From: a virus
DNA length: 58,738 nt
Reading direction: 5' to 3' (one strand)
Virus record (IMG/VR): IMGVR_UViG_3300035698_006372
Coordinates: 1 to 58,738 of that record
Shown: one piece after another, positions 51,212 to 58,013 of the stretch
How the letters are laid out: every line of letters begins with the position of its first letter
Numbering within the stretch: position 1 is the stretch's first letter
Program-made: the position numbers and the translations under genes
Notes under the pieces: model-generated
The model's database searches: none
What the model was told of the DNA's origin: nothing
Seen by the model: only the letters and a program-made list of their open reading frames with translations

Positions 51212-51420
51212 TGAATGATTGGGACAAGTATTTTCTGAAGAGCCTCAAAAAGATTCCTGAAGACGACTCCAAGATATTCTACTGGATAAGCGGGGGACGG
51301 AAAGGCATGGCCAAGAAGCTGCCCGGCGGAGACATCCGGTGGTTCCCGGTGGACGTAGGTGACTCCAATGCGGTCACAGTGACGGTAGAAGAGTGCGTGG
51401 AGCAGTTTGGGTATCATTGA
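51211..51420 (+). CDS. Small hypothetical protein (69 aa)
   Basis: The start overlaps the preceding stop. It contains YWISGGRKGMAKKLPGGDIR, a short strand-loop element, then acidic VEECVEQFGYH. Unknown function; last gene of the 50297 unit. Confidence 0.45.
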   Translation: MNDWDKYFLKSLKKIPEDDSKIFYWISGGRKGMAKKLPGGDIRWFPVDVGDSNAVTVTVEECVEQFGYH

Positions 51421-51425
51421 GGACA

Positions 51426-51466
51426 AATTCGTATTTTTGACCTTCTCCGTCAGTATAGAAATGTGA
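51426..51466 (+). promoter_or_regulatory. Class A promoter-like element
   Basis: AATTCGTATTTTTGACCTTC, then CGTCAGTATAGAAATGTGAG, the most diverged class A copy, with the shared GCGACAAC leader after it. Confidence 0.6.
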
Positions 51467-51495
51467 GCGACAACGGCACAGCCAAGGAGACGACG

Positions 51496-52269
51496 ATGAA
51501 ACACCGGATTTGTGAGTGGGAAGACAACGGGTACGACGACAGTGATTTCTACGGGGCCTACTTCGATTCCGATACTGGCACGGTCAAAACCATGCTCATT
51601 GGTACGACTCGCGGGGCCATGTCAGTTCCCGAGGAATGGAGAGGGATGCTCCTTCCGACTATTGGGGTCGTGGAGCAGGCCCGTCAGTGGCTTCAGGGGC
51701 ACATCTATGGTGTCATTCATGCGGCGGAACATCGGGACGTTTCTGAGCCCTCTCTGTCCATCCTGAACAAGGGTGTCCGGGTGAAGCTGACGAAGTCCCA
51801 CCGGAATGTGGTCAAAGAGACCGAGCCTTGCCGGAAGTGTGGCGGTACCGGATATTGGGTCAATCCCCGGAACTCTACTGACAAGCGTGAGTGCTTCAAC
51901 TGCAATGGTACCGGCGAGCGCAAGACCCGGACGCGAAAGAAGGATGAGAACGGCAAGCAGGTCTACGTGGTCTTCGCTGAAGGGACCGAGGGCGACATCG
52001 CGGGCACGGCGACCTACGGTACCTTCTACCGGAACGGATACAACAAGCCCGGTCGCCACAATACGACCCTCAAGGTCAAGTTGGATGATGGTATGGTTGT
52101 CAATGTCCCGGCTGAGAAGGTTGCACTTGCCAGGGAGCCCTTGACGGATGAGGAGCTTCAGAAGCAGGCCAAGAAGTCGAGTTACGGGTACCAGTGGGGT
52201 ATGGCGGCTGGGTGTAAGGCTTGGCTGAGCAAGGATTACACGACGACACTACACGGCAACGCGGCATGA
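51496..52269 (+). CDS. Protein with DnaJ-type zinc finger (257 aa)
   Basis: ATG after AAGGAGACGACG. Residues 114-135 contain CRKCGGTGYW and CFNCNGTGERK, two CxxCxGxG half-sites forming the DnaJ central-type zinc finger. No J domain is present. The rest is alpha/beta, with DDGMVVNVPAEKVALARE near 195. Such fingers bind unfolded polypeptide or nucleic acid. The finger falls within a larger unknown protein. Confidence 0.6.
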   Translation: MKHRICEWEDNGYDDSDFYGAYFDSDTGTVKTMLIGTTRGAMSVPEEWRGMLLPTIGVVEQARQWLQGHIYGVIHAAEHRDVSEPSLSILNKGVRVKLTKSHRNVVKETEPCRKCGGTGYWVNPRNSTDKRECFNCNGTGERKTRTRKKDENGKQVYVVFAEGTEGDIAGTATYGTFYRNGYNKPGRHNTTLKVKLDDGMVVNVPAEKVALAREPLTDEELQKQAKKSSYGYQWGMAAGCKAWLSKDYTTTLHGNAA

Positions 52270-52288
52270 CAACAGGAGGATTGACCGA

Positions 52289-52319
52289 GGCCCTTCCGGG
52301 AAACTGGAGGGGCCTTTTT
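52289..52319 (+). terminator. Rho-independent terminator
   Basis: GGCCCTTCCGG GAAA CTGGAGGGGCC then TTTTTG. GAAA tetraloop. Confidence 0.9.
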
Positions 52320-52326
52320 GTTGTGC

Positions 52327-52356
52327 GGATTCTTTGATATTACCTTCAAGTGTAGG
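52327..52356 (+). promoter_or_regulatory. Class B promoter-like element
   Basis: GGATTCTTTGATATT then ACCTTCAAGTGTAGGAG; nearly identical in its 3-prime part to the element at 7525. Confidence 0.6.
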
Positions 52357-52361
52357 AGATC

Positions 52362-53009
52362 ATGATGAGAATCGCTATCCCACATATGCGGCATCACGAC
52401 GAAGATGGAAAAAATCTGTACGTGGATATGTATATCGAGAAGTACGGCACCGGTGAGCTTCCTCTGAAGTATGAGGAGGTCCTTGAGAGGTTCTTTCACA
52501 CGAAGAACAAGAGGGTCATGCTTCGTAAGGCCCTGAGCGGCAAGCATGTCGTCATTCTGTGCCCTCATACTGGTAAAATTGAGATTATGGACAGGAAGAC
52601 CGGTGAGGTAGTCAAGAGGATTGGCTCTCAGACCCTCCTGAAGGCCGCTCGAATGACCTTCGACCGGGATGATGATGGATATGCAGAGGTGTCTTGTCGA
52701 GTGCGCGGGGACGGCTTGACGAGTCTCCTGAAGATTCTCAGGCACATGCAGAGCATCGGCGGCATGGGGCACTCTTATTCCATCGAGCTTGACCCGGACG
52801 ATAGCGACTATCGAATGAGCGTTGGCTGGGACGGTGACGGTTCTGACCATGTCAAGGACATCAAGGTCAACGGAAAGACGTTGGACAAGAAGCAATTCGA
52901 CAAAGAGGCGGCTATTGCGGACAGGGTGACGAAGCGTATCGTCTCTGAAGGGCGAGAGGGGCGGATTGCTGAAAGTGTCCTTCATGGTGTCATCGAAGAA
53001 AACTCGTAA
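52362..53009 (+). CDS. Hypothetical protein (215 aa)
   Basis: Starts after GTAGGAGATC. The N-terminal half is alpha/beta (VVILCPHTGKIEIMDRKTGE near 62); the central part includes LLKILRHMQSIGGMGHSYSI near 127. The C-terminus ends with AAIADRVTKRIVSEGREGRI, again like the recurrent helical motif, here at the end of a protein. Function unknown. Confidence 0.55.
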   Translation: MMRIAIPHMRHHDEDGKNLYVDMYIEKYGTGELPLKYEEVLERFFHTKNKRVMLRKALSGKHVVILCPHTGKIEIMDRKTGEVVKRIGSQTLLKAARMTFDRDDDGYAEVSCRVRGDGLTSLLKILRHMQSIGGMGHSYSIELDPDDSDYRMSVGWDGDGSDHVKDIKVNGKTLDKKQFDKEAAIADRVTKRIVSEGREGRIAESVLHGVIEENS

Positions 53010-53017
53010 TTTCTTGC

Positions 53018-53046
53018 TTGTTTTCTGAGGCTGTAGAGTATAATGG
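53018..53046 (+). promoter_or_regulatory. Class C promoter
   Basis: TTGTTTTCTGAGGCTGTAGAG then TATAAT (53039-53044). Precedes the gene at 53067. Confidence 0.55.
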
Positions 53047-53066
53047 GTTCAGATGTGAGGAGACAG

Positions 53067-53459
53067 ATGAGCCAGACGAAGCCCCAGAAGCGAAAGCAGC
53101 AGAAGAAGACGGTCCGAAACAAGAACTGGCGAAAGCATAGGAACGCCCAACACAACGCCGCTCCGAAGAAATGGCGACTGGATGTCTTTTACAAGGGCTG
53201 CTGGAACATCGGATTTAAGGAGTTCAGCAAATGGACTCACGTTGAGAAGTTCCGGGATGAAACAGAAGCCCTTCGTAAGAAGGGTGCTGAGGTTATTCCT
53301 GGAAGGGTCGTAAGCCTGATGACTGGGAAGGTCGTCCTTGAGATTAAGCCTTCCGCGAAAGAAGCAGACCCGAAAGCGCTTGGCGATAAGATGGCCGGGC
53401 CGGATGCGGCGAAGGCTGGAGGGAAGAAGGGTATCCTTGAAAGGATGGGATTGAAATAA
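53067..53459 (+). CDS. Basic small hypothetical protein (130 aa)
   Basis: The ATG follows TGAGGAGACAG; an earlier in-frame ATG lies inside the -10 box and is not used. The first 35 residues are extremely Lys/Arg/Gln-rich (KPQKRKQQKKTVRNKNWRKH), as in nucleic-acid-binding tails. The rest includes WRLDVFYKGCWNIGFKEF and a flexible Ala/Gly/Lys end. It lies directly before the large RNA locus, so RNA binding is worth considering (inference). Confidence 0.55.
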   Translation: MSQTKPQKRKQQKKTVRNKNWRKHRNAQHNAAPKKWRLDVFYKGCWNIGFKEFSKWTHVEKFRDETEALRKKGAEVIPGRVVSLMTGKVVLEIKPSAKEADPKALGDKMAGPDAAKAGGKKGILERMGLK

Positions 53460-53498
53460 ATCCGTATTCCCGAGCAGTCCTTCCAGTATAGTGATGTG
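53459..53498 (+). promoter_or_regulatory. Class A promoter driving RNA unit 1
   Basis: AATCCGTATTCCCGAGCAGT, then TTCCAGTATAGTGATGTG. No open reading frame follows; the downstream sequence is structured RNA. Confidence 0.7.
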
Positions 53499-53952
53499 TT
53501 CATTGAAAACAAGTGAGTGGCGACTCGGGCGAACGGATCACCGAATGTGTCAGATGATTAGTCCAACCCACTGCGCGTCTGATAGTAAGATTGAGCTATT
53601 GCATATCGTCGCCACTCCTTGAAGGAGCTGGATGGAAGGTGGTACATGCGCCGTAACCGTAACACCTGGACTCAGGGGCCAAGTCATCCGACTTCTTCAA
53701 GGAGCGATGCCGTGCCAAACTGTGCGTGCGAAAAGCCGTCAGGCCGGTATCACTCAGGTTCTTTTACAATTTTGCGGGAGAGGCCCACTCAAAAGGTGGA
53801 AGCTCCCACGTGGAAGACCGGAGACGGTGACTGAAAGCCACTGTCATCGGGACAGGATGCTCAGGCAGGTGAGCGAAGTACAAGCTCACTCAAGGCGAGA
53901 GTCATTAGGTGGGATGCCAGCCTGAGTAGCCGCGTTGACTTCCTCCCGCATT

Positions 53953-53962
53953 TGTTCTTTGA
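53953..53962 (+). promoter_or_regulatory. BoxA-like element
   Basis: TGTTCTTTGA matches the rRNA-leader boxA pattern recognised by NusB-NusE. It lies inside RNA unit 1, in single-stranded context as far as visible. Confidence 0.4.
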
Positions 53963-54063
53963 TTTTGGGATGACGGTAAGCATAAGGCTTGTGGGCGGTT
54001 GTCACGATAGATGGATAGCCTATAGTGCTCAGTGATATGGCAGGCGTGGTCTTATCGTCGTCT

Positions 54064-54073
54064 TGTTCTTTGA
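54064..54073 (+). promoter_or_regulatory. BoxA-like element
   Basis: TGTTCTTTGA followed by AAACAAG, between the two closing helices of the domains of RNA unit 1. Confidence 0.4.
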
Positions 54074-54524
54074 AAACAAGTTTTCGACCAGCAGCGGTAC
54101 GGCACTGCCAGAGGATTGTGGTGAGCCGTGTCTTTCGGGTAAGTCGGAGTGTGAATCTCGTAGTAGCATTTCGATACTGTCTGAAGCCGGAACGAATCAT
54201 CACGTACCCAATGACGTAACGTACCTGCGTGTCCAAGTCTCCACACGCGACAAATTCCCTAGTAGGATAGTAACTGAACGGGTCGCCGCAAGGTGAAGCA
54301 AGCCACTCCCGGTGATTTACCGGCGGACGAGGGATGCGAGCCCCTACGTCGTGGTGAGTGATAGAGATCCCGTAGCCCCCGGTTGGGGTGGAGCAACTAA
54401 TAAGCATTGGACTGTAGTCATTGACCCGAGGACATCGAAGCCATGGTCCTACGTGGAGGAATCGGGTAGGCAAGTGTGTCGGTGAGAATCCGGCCTGCTG
54501 GTTGTTTTTGAAAACTTGAAATGA

Positions 54525-54564
54525 TTTCCGTACTGCGGACATAGTCTGACAGTATAGTGATGTG
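54525..54564 (+). promoter_or_regulatory. Class A promoter driving RNA unit 2
   Basis: TTTCCGTACTGCGGACATAG, then TGACAGTATAGTGATGTG, followed by TTCATTGACAATTG, which parallels TTCATTGAAAACAAG after the promoter of unit 1. Confidence 0.7.
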
Positions 54565-56157
54565 TTCATTGACAATTGAATATGACGAAAGTCCTCCGAC
54601 AAGTGGGGAGCAAGACACGGAAGCGGGTGCGAGGGAAACAGGACGCGCAACCCAGCGGACTTTCAGAGTACCGAGTTGGCCATAGTCTTCGGATATTTTG
54701 GCCACGGGCTTTTAAGCAACGTGTAGGGAAAGAGAGTCGGGATTGGGCACTGTGTGACAGTAGACAGCCCTCTGGGGCATGGTGGGCAACCACTGGAAGC
54801 CAGACCTCAGTCTACGGAGCGGGCCTGAGATAGCGTATCGCGCCGGACACACTTGTGTGAGCCGGGTGGCTGAAACTTGCGCCTCACTTGTCGAAGGACT
54901 TTCGTAAGAAAATGCGAGTGAATTCAGTAGTGATATTGAATGGTGACGTGCGCTGGCAGACTTGGAAACCAACATCTCTTCGGAGTGCGCTGGTAAACCC
55001 ATAGCCGCCCGGAAACACAGGCCGGGCCACTCGTTCCATTTCGTCGGACGGTCGTAAAAGCAATCCGAGTCGCCCTTTAGCGGGAGGAGAGGCAGGGGAA
55101 GCGATAGACTGTAAAAGCGAGGTAGCCCTCGCCCCGGCACATTTTCGCCCCCGATGTTGGAAACAGAGTCCAGTGGCCAAGATAAAAACAGTGTGGCATC
55201 AGTGCTGACTCCCCTGACTGAAGGGGGCGCTCTTTTCGTCAGGCGGGTGGCTAACTCAGTCTCCGCTTGGCTGGTTCCCGGCACCTTATCAAAAGCCGGG
55301 TGGTGGAGTCGGCGGGAAAACCAGAGTTAAACCTCTGTGTGAAACGTCGCCCTATGGAACCACACCCCACTCCTCGTAACAGCGGAGGCAAAACAGGGCA
55401 TGTGTCCGGGATGCGTAAACCGGAGTTCGTAGTGGATTCGTTCCGACCGTGAGCCTCATGGCAGGTACAGTGACAGATTCGGCACATGTCGGGCAGCGTT
55501 CCGGCGAAACTCGTAGAAGCCTTCTTCGAGATGAAATATGGGTGTCGGAAGAACTGCGGGAAGCAAACAGCCCGCTCTGGCCCTGTGGCGAACAAGCCTG
55601 CCCCTATTTTTGAGGGAGAAGCGGACGTGCAGTCCATAACGCCTTAGATGCACATCGAGGAAGCGGGCACTTGTGCAAGAACCCGTGATGGCAGAACGAA
55701 GCGCGGCCCTCTCGTTTTTGATTTTATGGTTCGCAAAGCGTACCCACCAAGCACCGGAATGAGTCAGCGAGGTGGCGGATGGCGAATGAAAAACTGTCCG
55801 GCAGGCCCAAAAGGCAGGCACACAAACGCAAGCTGTAAAAAGACCCTGCGGGATTGACTCCCTCGGAGGAGTGTCTTACCATATTGACTTTGTGGAGATG
55901 ATGATGACAAGGCTGTCAATCCGAGTGGGAAAAAACTTGCGAGGTCGGCAGCCAGTCGGTTCCCGTGAGAAGGTAAACCTGTCACGGCACGGGGACGGGT
56001 AAACTTGGCCAATAGCCCTAGTTCTGACAGGATTGCGGGGCGTACAAGGCCGACGGCTCGAAAGCTCGTTATCATCTTCAGTTTTTGAAATCCCGGCTCC
56101 GTAGTCCGAGGTGGGCTTGAGCAATATCGGACCATAGATAGGGCCTTTACCGGGATT
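54565..56157 (+). ncRNA. Large structured non-coding RNA, unit 2 (~1.6 kb)
   Basis: A second gene-free stretch behind its own class A promoter. The first domain is closed by a near-perfect 20-bp helix, CGAAAGTCCTCCGACAAGTG (54586-54605) with 54885-54904, one mismatch. Further hairpins include CACAC/GTGTG near 54850, CCCGGC/GCCGGG near 55280, CAGAG/CTCTG near 55325, CTCGTAGAAG/CTTCTTCGAG near 55513 and AATCCCGG/CCGGGATT at the 3-prime end near 56095-56157. Short GNRA-like and UUCG-like loops are frequent. No rRNA, RNase P or group I/II intron core was recognised. The end runs directly into the tmRNA leader. Confidence 0.7.
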
Positions 56158-56167
56158 CGCTCTTTGA
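56158..56167 (+). promoter_or_regulatory. BoxA-like element before tmRNA
   Basis: CGCTCTTTGA followed by TAATT lies six bases upstream of the tmRNA 5-prime end, the position boxA-like sequences take before stable RNAs. Confidence 0.4.
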
Positions 56168-56172
56168 TAATT

Positions 56173-56589
56173 GGGCGTGACTTGGTTTCGACCTACGAAT
56201 GCAAGTTGCGAACTGCATGTGGAAGCATGGTAAGAGTGGCTTCCTTAAAACTCTTCCAAAACGAAGTAAACGGAAACGTTCTTCAATTCTCTGGTGCCGT
56301 GGCCCCCGTGGCCATGGCTGCCTAACGGCAACCAGCGTTGCGCTCTCGGCTTGCTGAGGAGAGGGATGTAGCGACGATATGACAGCAGAACCCCGGTGGG
56401 TGTCCGGGAAATGGCATCCAATGAGAGTGTGCGACGCCCGTTTACTACGGTGCTCTCTGGAAGAAGAGTCTACTGCGGCCTGCCGGGGGCCTAATCCTGA
56501 TGGCGACATTGGGAAGAAGTACCCGGACAAACATGTAGAGGTTCGTGATAAGCTCGTATGGGACCGGGGTTCGATTCCCCGCACGTCCA
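56173..56589 (+). ncRNA. ssrA: tmRNA (ssrA), 417 nt
   Basis: The 5-prime GGGCGTG pairs with CACGTCC at the 3-prime end (seven pairs, one G-U). The conserved TTTCGAC follows the acceptor strand, and GGGGTTCGATTCCCC forms the T-arm. The mRNA-like part contains a frame ending AVAPVAMAA then TAA at 56323-56325, the Ala-Ala ending typical of degradation tags; the resume codon is near 56257-56260 but not certain. CCA is not encoded (CACGTCC is followed by AAG). It rescues stalled ribosomes and tags their products. Confidence 0.9.
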
Positions 56590-56787
56590 AGTTGGTGATT
56601 TCAGACCACCGCCAAGTGGTACCAACTGGAAACAGCCGAAAGGCTGGCTAAGAGTCTGAAAAATGAGAGTCGATGATATCCTGAATGATTTTCAGGAACT
56701 GGAGATTTTTTATTCGCAGGCCCATCCGGGTTTACTGGCATAGTGGGACATGAGTCTCTCGTGTCTTCATCCGAAGACGGAGGTCGT
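56590..56787 (+). other. tmRNA-ACP spacer with hairpins and possible weak promoter
   Basis: About 200 nt without a convincing gene. It contains CAGCCGAAAGGCTGG, a stable GAAA hairpin just after the tmRNA, and a CCTGAATGATTTTCAGG hairpin. ACTGGCATAGTGGGACATGAG near 56733 resembles the class A 3-prime box. A 26-codon frame at 56664 is not supported. Confidence 0.35.
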
Positions 56788-57027
56788 ATGAAAGCGGTCA
56801 AGGAAAAAATCCGTGAAATCGTCGGTCATATCCTTGAAGTGAACCTACACGAGAGGGATGACGGCAAAACGGTGATGGAGCTTGGTGTTGATTCCCTACA
56901 GTGTATTGAGATTGTCATTGACCTCGAAGAGGAGTTTGGTATCAAGATACAGGATTCAGATGCCGACGGATTGAAGACCGTCAATGACATCGACATCTAC
57001 CTGGAGGCTCGTGGAATCGAAGGATGA
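56788..57027 (+). CDS. acpP: Acyl carrier protein (79 aa)
   Basis: ATG after GACGGAGGTCGT. The 79-residue acidic four-helix protein has the phosphopantetheine site GVDSLQCIE (Ser about 37), followed by EEEFGIKIQDSDAD and a late YLEARGIE, as in bacterial ACPs of the same length. It carries acyl chains on a 4-prime-phosphopantetheine arm added by a host enzyme. No other lipid or polyketide gene is visible here. It lies between the tmRNA and tRNA genes. Confidence 0.88.
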   Translation: MKAVKEKIREIVGHILEVNLHERDDGKTVMELGVDSLQCIEIVIDLEEEFGIKIQDSDADGLKTVNDIDIYLEARGIEG

Positions 57028-57039
57028 AGAAAGTTGAAA

Positions 57040-57075
57040 AAAGTGTTTGGTCTTTCCGGGCTCAGGTGTATAGTA
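57040..57075 (+). promoter_or_regulatory. Class C promoter before the tRNA genes
   Basis: TTTCCGGGCTCAGGTG then TATAGT (57069-57074), 16 bases before the tRNA 5-prime end; the upstream part resembles the helicase promoter. Confidence 0.55.
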
Positions 57076-57090
57076 GATCAGTTTTTTAAT

Positions 57091-57167
57091 TGCGGGGTGG
57101 AGCAGTCCGGTAGCTCGCTAGGCTCATAACCTGGAGATCGCAAGTTCAAATCTTGTCCCCGCTACCA
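57091..57167 (+). tRNA. Initiator tRNA-fMet (CAT)
   Basis: A 77-nt cloverleaf with CCA encoded. Acceptor GCGGGG pairs with CCCCGC while the first position is T1 against T72, an unpaired 1-72 as required for formylation of initiators. The D-arm has GAGC/GCTC with A11-T24, also an initiator mark. The anticodon CAT is at 57125-57127. The anticodon stem has G-C, G-C, A-T next to the loop rather than three G-C pairs. Overall it matches bacterial initiator tRNA closely. Confidence 0.92.
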
Positions 57168-57222
57168 AGACAAGCCGATGACCAGGAGTGGTTGTCCTTT
57201 ATTTTTGGACATCGTATCAGAT

Positions 57223-57306
57223 GGCGGGATGGCCGATTGGATAGGCACCCCAACTCTCTTCGGAGGGCGGGGCACGAAGTAGGTTCGATTCCTGCACCCG
57301 CCGCCA
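57223..57306 (+). ncRNA. tRNA-like RNA without a normal anticodon loop (84 nt)
   Basis: Acceptor GGCGGG pairs with CCCGCC, discriminator G, CCA encoded. D-arm GCC/GGC with TTGG, and T-arm GTAGG TTCGATT CCTGC are normal. The anticodon region instead folds as CCCC, AA, CTCTC, TTCG, GAGGG, C, GGGG: a continuous hairpin capped by a stable UUCG tetraloop. No seven-base loop with U33 can be drawn that also gives a five-bp stem. Only a long-variable-arm tRNA that has lost its anticodon arm could give a similar picture. Confidence 0.7.
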
Positions 57307-57348
57307 TAGATGTGGACGGTCAAGTAGCCGTTCAAGACAGACGTAGAA

Positions 57349-57378
57349 GCCGCAGGGCATAATGCCCTGCGGCTTTTT
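57349..57378 (+). terminator. Rho-independent terminator after the tRNA genes
   Basis: GCCGCAGGGCAT TA ATGCCCTGCGGC then TTTTTG. Very strong stem ending the tRNA unit. Confidence 0.92.
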
Positions 57379-57385
57379 GTTTCTC

Positions 57386-57420
57386 GTAATAATTCTTTGA
57401 TATTCCTTCCATAGTTGGAA
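57386..57420 (+). promoter_or_regulatory. Class B promoter-like element
   Basis: CGTAATAATTCTTTGATATT then CCTTCCATAGTTGGA, the consensus copy, directly after the terminator. Confidence 0.65.
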
Positions 57421-57453
57421 CACTGTCATGCAAACGGACAGATGGAGGATTCA

Positions 57454-57696
57454 ATGTCAACGTATATTGCAAACCCGACAGACAGGAATCAGACGGAGCG
57501 AGAGACTGCCCAGTCTGAGGACGGGATGAGTGTCCAGACTGGCGATGCGAAGACTCGTGTCATCGCAAAGGGTCGTGAGACCGGAGCCCAGAGGACGGCG
57601 AATGCTGGGTCTACCCTGAGAGCCAATGCTGGCGTTATCATGAACAATAACGACGTGCCGAACCGTATGTCCGAGGAGACCCAGGGCAAGGCGTAA
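57454..57696 (+). CDS. Small polar protein (80 aa)
   Basis: ATG after GATGGAGGATTCA, 35 nt after the class B promoter. The composition is polar and probably disordered (TDRNQTERETAQSEDGMSVQ; GAQRTANAGSTLRANAGVIM). Similar in style to the small polar virion-region protein at 26160. Function unknown. Confidence 0.5.
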   Translation: MSTYIANPTDRNQTERETAQSEDGMSVQTGDAKTRVIAKGRETGAQRTANAGSTLRANAGVIMNNNDVPNRMSEETQGKA

Positions 57697-57743
57697 GCGT
57701 TTCTGAGTCCGTTTAACCTTTCACAAACTGGAGGAGAGTACTC

Positions 57744-57998
57744 ATGGATATGCAGAAAAGAGTCCGTGTCGCGAGGGGCCTCTTGGCCCTTGCCCGTGAA
57801 ATCGCTGCCGAAGAGGGCGAAGGTGAAGATACCGTTGACGAGGCGTTCACACAGAAAGTGCGCGGACTGCGTCAGCAGATGACCAAGCTCGGCCCGAAGA
57901 AGCGCAAGCCGCTGAAGACTTTCGGCGTCGGCATGATTCGTCCGAACATGAAGGTCGAAGACCTAGTGGATGCCCTCGCGAAGGTTGTGGAGGCGTAG
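57744..57998 (+). CDS. Small protein with N-terminal motif (84 aa)
   Basis: ATG after CTGGAGGAGAGTACTC. Begins MDMQKRVRVARGLLALAREI then AAEEGE, the recurrent motif. The C-terminal half is basic then helical (KVEDLVDALAKVVEA). Unknown function. Confidence 0.55.
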   Translation: MDMQKRVRVARGLLALAREIAAEEGEGEDTVDEAFTQKVRGLRQQMTKLGPKKRKPLKTFGVGMIRPNMKVEDLVDALAKVVEA

Positions 57999-58013
57999 AT
58001 TCCGAGGCCCGGT

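Larger units (their letters stand above)
53500..54524 (+). ncRNA. Large structured non-coding RNA, unit 1 (~1 kb)
   Basis: No credible gene lies here: all frames are short and lack ribosome binding sites. Long-range complementarities are precise: GAGTGGCGAC (53515-53524) with GTCGCCACTC (53608-53617); AACAAG (53508-53513) with CTTGTT (54062-54067), closing a ~560-nt domain; CAAGTTTTC (54077-54085) with GAAAACTTG (54510-54518), closing a ~440-nt domain. Local hairpins include GTGAGC/GCTCAC near 53870 and CCGGT/ACCGG near 54310. It may be one or two RNAs. Size, ornate structure and proximity to tRNA and tmRNA recall GOLLD- or ROOL-type giant phage RNAs; identity is unproven. Confidence 0.7.

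Noticed and set aside
54525-54564. GACATAGTC resembling a group I intron core segment
   Set aside because: The surrounding bases match the class A promoter family exactly in position, and no P3-P7 core pairing partner was found.
53500-56150. Many frames of 60-250 codons on both strands inside the RNA locus
   Set aside because: They lack ribosome binding sites, have erratic composition and overlap each other on both strands, while the sequence shows long-range self-complementarity and stable-RNA neighbours.
53500-56150. Ribosomal RNA or RNase P RNA
   Set aside because: None of the highly conserved 16S, 23S or RNase P core strings could be found.
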